Below, in pieces: positions 63,709 to 64,000 of a DNA stretch of 64,000 bases; the first letter of the stretch is position 1; every line of letters begins with the position of its first letter. The notes beneath the pieces were generated by a model that searched no databases, was not told the DNA's origin, and worked only from the letters and a program-made list of their open reading frames with translations. The translations under genes were made by a program, and so were the position numbers. Origin of the DNA: Pseudomonas sp. Q1-7 (lineage in GTDB: Bacteria; Pseudomonadota; Gammaproteobacteria; Pseudomonadales; Pseudomonadaceae); assembly GCF_028010285.1 (NCBI RefSeq), contig NZ_CP116304.1:3984501-4048500 (forward strand). The letters run 5' to 3'.

Positions 63709-64000
63709 ATGAACACCAAGACGACGCTTTTCCGACACCTGATGGCAAAACGCCGCAAATCGTTTGCGGCTGTTTTACCCGCTTTGTGCTGTCTCGGCTA
63801 CAGCCCGATGTCGAGTGCCGCTCTGACGTCGCCTGAAGTGCTTATCGGCACAGCCGAAGGCTTTCTTGAGTACGCCGTCGAAGAATATCTGCAGCGCAGC
63901 AGCATTCAGGGGCGCAGCGAGATCGAGGTCAATCGCCTTGATCCGCGCCTGCGCCTGGCAGCGTGCGACGAAGATTTGACGTCCAGGCTGGAAAGCCCCG
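63709..64000 (+). CDS. flgA: Flagellar P-ring assembly chaperone FlgA (5' part)
   Basis: Periplasmic chaperone for FlgI. Only about 97 codons are in the window. They read MNTKTTLFRHLMAKRRKSFAAVLPALCCLGYSPMSSAA (about 38 residues), a signal region with a hydrophobic core. The mature start follows (LTSPEVLIGTAEGFLEYAVEEYL) with the early Cys in RLAACDEDL. The ATG at 63709 is the first in frame; ATG 63742 (MAKRRKSF) would still give a signal peptide and leaves room for a leader. The gene continues past the window edge. Confidence 0.92.
   Translation, partial: MNTKTTLFRHLMAKRRKSFAAVLPALCCLGYSPMSSAALTSPEVLIGTAEGFLEYAVEEYLQRSSIQGRSEIEVNRLDPRLRLAACDEDLTSRLESP

Overview
The window is a flagellar and chemotaxis supercluster from a Pseudomonas chromosome. 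Evidence: uniformly high GC, the fleQ-fleSR-fliEFGHIJ order, FlhF/FleN polar-number control, the second stator pair motCD, a CheV/CheR pair, and promoters of the sigma54 type (GG-N10-GC) and FliA type (TAAA-N15-GCCGATAN). FleQ is 490 aa and FleS 402 aa, as I recall for P. aeruginosa, but the hptB-hsbR-hsbA module between fliK and fliJ and the flagellin-modification genes argue against P. aeruginosa itself. I do not assign a species.

Layout. 1-8 kb (minus strand): 5' end of a ParA-type ATPase, then motD, motC, cheB, cheA, cheZ, cheY, fliA, fleN. 8-17.3 kb: flhF, flhA, flhB, fliR-Q-P-O-N-M-L, forming the export apparatus and switch. 17.4-21.2 kb: fliK and the hptB/hsbR/hsbA partner-switching module. 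21.6-27.4 kb: fliJ-I-H-G-F-E. 27.5-31.7 kb: fleR, fleS, fleQ. 31.9-35.5 kb: fliT-like, fliS, fliD, flaG, fliC. 35.8-42.6 kb: a four-gene flagellin-glycosylation cassette (large glycosyltransferase, methyltransferase, ATP-grasp enzyme, VioA-like aminotransferase). 42.7-53.9 kb: flgL-K-J-I-H-G-F and flgE-D-C-B. 54-61.8 kb: an accessory insert with a two-partner secretion pair (plus strand), an orphan fimbrial adhesin-like gene, a truncated quinone-reductase remnant, ohr and several repeats. 61.8-64 kb: cheR and cheV (minus) and the start of flgA (plus).

How it works together. FleQ, from a sigma70-like promoter, would activate sigma54 promoters that I can see before fleS, flhA, fliL and fliE. 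FleSR would drive late sigma54 promoters such as flgB and flgF. FliA then transcribes fliC from one or two tandem sigma28 promoters. CheA-Y-Z-B-R-V form the chemosensory pathway acting on FliM/FliN, with MotCD as stator. The glycosylation cassette has its own sigma54-like promoter, which suggests that sugar supply is timed with flagellum assembly.

Points worth a second look: FliM-like repeats in place of a canonical CheA P2 domain; tandem FliA promoters flanking an inverted repeat; an ATP-grasp enzyme where viosamine pathways usually have an acyltransferase; and the adhesin-rich insert between cheR and flgB.
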